Assembly: GCA_963969495.1 (NCBI GenBank)
Contig: OZ018317.1
Span: 30,524,503-30,588,502, forward strand
Length of the DNA: 64,000 bases
Direction: 5' to 3'
DNA from: Ceratothoa steindachneri
Lineage: Eukaryota; Arthropoda; Malacostraca; Isopoda; Cymothoidae
Below are positions 63,688-64,000 of this stretch, piece after piece. The notes under the pieces were generated by a model, which did no database searches, was not told the DNA's origin, and worked only from the letters and a program-made list of their open reading frames with translations. The position numbers and the translations under genes were made by a program. Position 1 is the stretch's first letter, and every line of letters begins with the position of its first letter.

Positions 63688-64000
63688 GCCGATGGATCAA
63701 AATTCAGAAATTGCAGTGGATTCTCCTTGATATCAAATAACTACACCCTCTCTGAAAAACTAACCCAAACAATATCAATCTTCACTGCCGAGTGTTATGC
63801 CTTAAAACATGCAGTGCAATGAGCCTACAATAACCCAGCATCAGATGAATTCACAATCTTCACTGACTCCTTCAGCAGCCTACAAACATTAGAACAAATG
63901 ACATCCATCCATCCAATTTTGTTAGATATAAGAATCTACGTATATAGAGCAGCATGCGAAAGATAGAAAATTTCCTTCTGCTTGCTCCCAGCACACATAG
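62213..64000 (+). pseudogene. I-clade LINE ORF2 (RT and RNase H), diverged, runs off the window
   Basis: Fragments in order: DTWRRATVLAFQRQANQSPK, a shifted KMVNVHLTWFLETKSCI, VAVFFNLKRVYDTSWHYAIL (RT A with Asn for Asp), EEGVPQMS then a stop and frameshift near 62700, INDISQNLHQNITANLYVDD (YVDD catalytic), FSVEKTKVAHFCH, CKFLGLTLDRRLTWEPHI, WGADRETLLTLYRSLVRPKL, then after a stop at 63478 the RNase H: YADGSK near 63690, FTAECYALKHA with a stop, FTDSFSSLQTLEQM. Diverged from the 41177 element; another family of the same clade. A TA array interrupts RNase H, and the 3' end lies beyond 64000. Confidence 0.88.
63648..63686. repeat. (TA)n array inside RNase H coding sequence
   Basis: About 19 TA units directly before CGCCGATGGATC, the codons for ADGS around the first catalytic Asp of RNase H. 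The ancestral context ACATATGC probably seeded the expansion. Confidence 0.93.

Overview
The window is eukaryotic (invertebrate metazoan) DNA made almost entirely of transposable elements. I found no convincing host gene. The evidence is spliced hAT exons, CR1/L2-like and I-clade LINEs, a tRNA-derived SINE with a metazoan-type tail, Ty3/gypsy LTR elements, Tc1/mariner, piggyBac and Merlin remnants, and long (TA)n arrays. The background is AT-rich. The species cannot be fixed from sequence alone; a marine invertebrate or arthropod is my guess, not an observation.

1-8.36 kb: a Tc1 remnant, then a decayed Ty3/gypsy element on the minus strand (gag near 7.6 kb, integrase near 2 kb). It is split at 3.70-5.01 kb by a fragment of another LTR element. 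8.36-15.84 kb: a putative 7.5-kb element bounded by ~165-bp inverted arms built from AGGCC...TATACCCC subrepeats. Inside it lie a SINE (8571-8915, 8-bp target-site duplication), a hAT transposon (8998-13395, 8-bp TSD, intron-containing minus-strand transposase), an integrase fragment and a 340-bp dimeric repeat. 16.7-17.7 kb: short mariner with TIRs. 18.1-19.7 kb: degenerate I-clade LINE. 20.9-26.5 kb: second Ty3/gypsy element with both LTRs. 26.8-31.5 kb: hAT and Merlin fragments plus a dense cluster of duplicated MITE-like repeats.

32-62 kb is dominated by one CR1/L2-like family, called CR1-A here, with an ORF1 carrying a zinc ribbon and SGNH esterase, an ORF2 carrying APE endonuclease and RT, and a 3' UTR with hairpins and an ATGTT tail. 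Copies: 32030-33728, 33730-37987, 38469-49865, 51906-58004 (split), and 59573-61797 on the minus strand. The 38469-49865 copy sits inside an older CR1-group element (38183-38468 plus 49866-50906) and is itself interrupted by an almost complete GC-rich I-clade LINE (41177-48105) with a 12-bp TSD. A second family (CR1-B, 52159-56580) interrupts another CR1-A copy and has an inverted middle. A piggyBac remnant is at 58005-58894. The right edge (61992-64000) holds two more I-clade pieces.

The 'genes' do not cooperate as a pathway: each encodes the mobilisation machinery of its own element, and nearly all are broken by stops, frameshifts or truncation. The least damaged reading frames are the CR1-B ORF1 (52394-53413) and the I-clade ORF2 (44030-47847, one visible frameshift). 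The nesting allows relative dating of several insertions.
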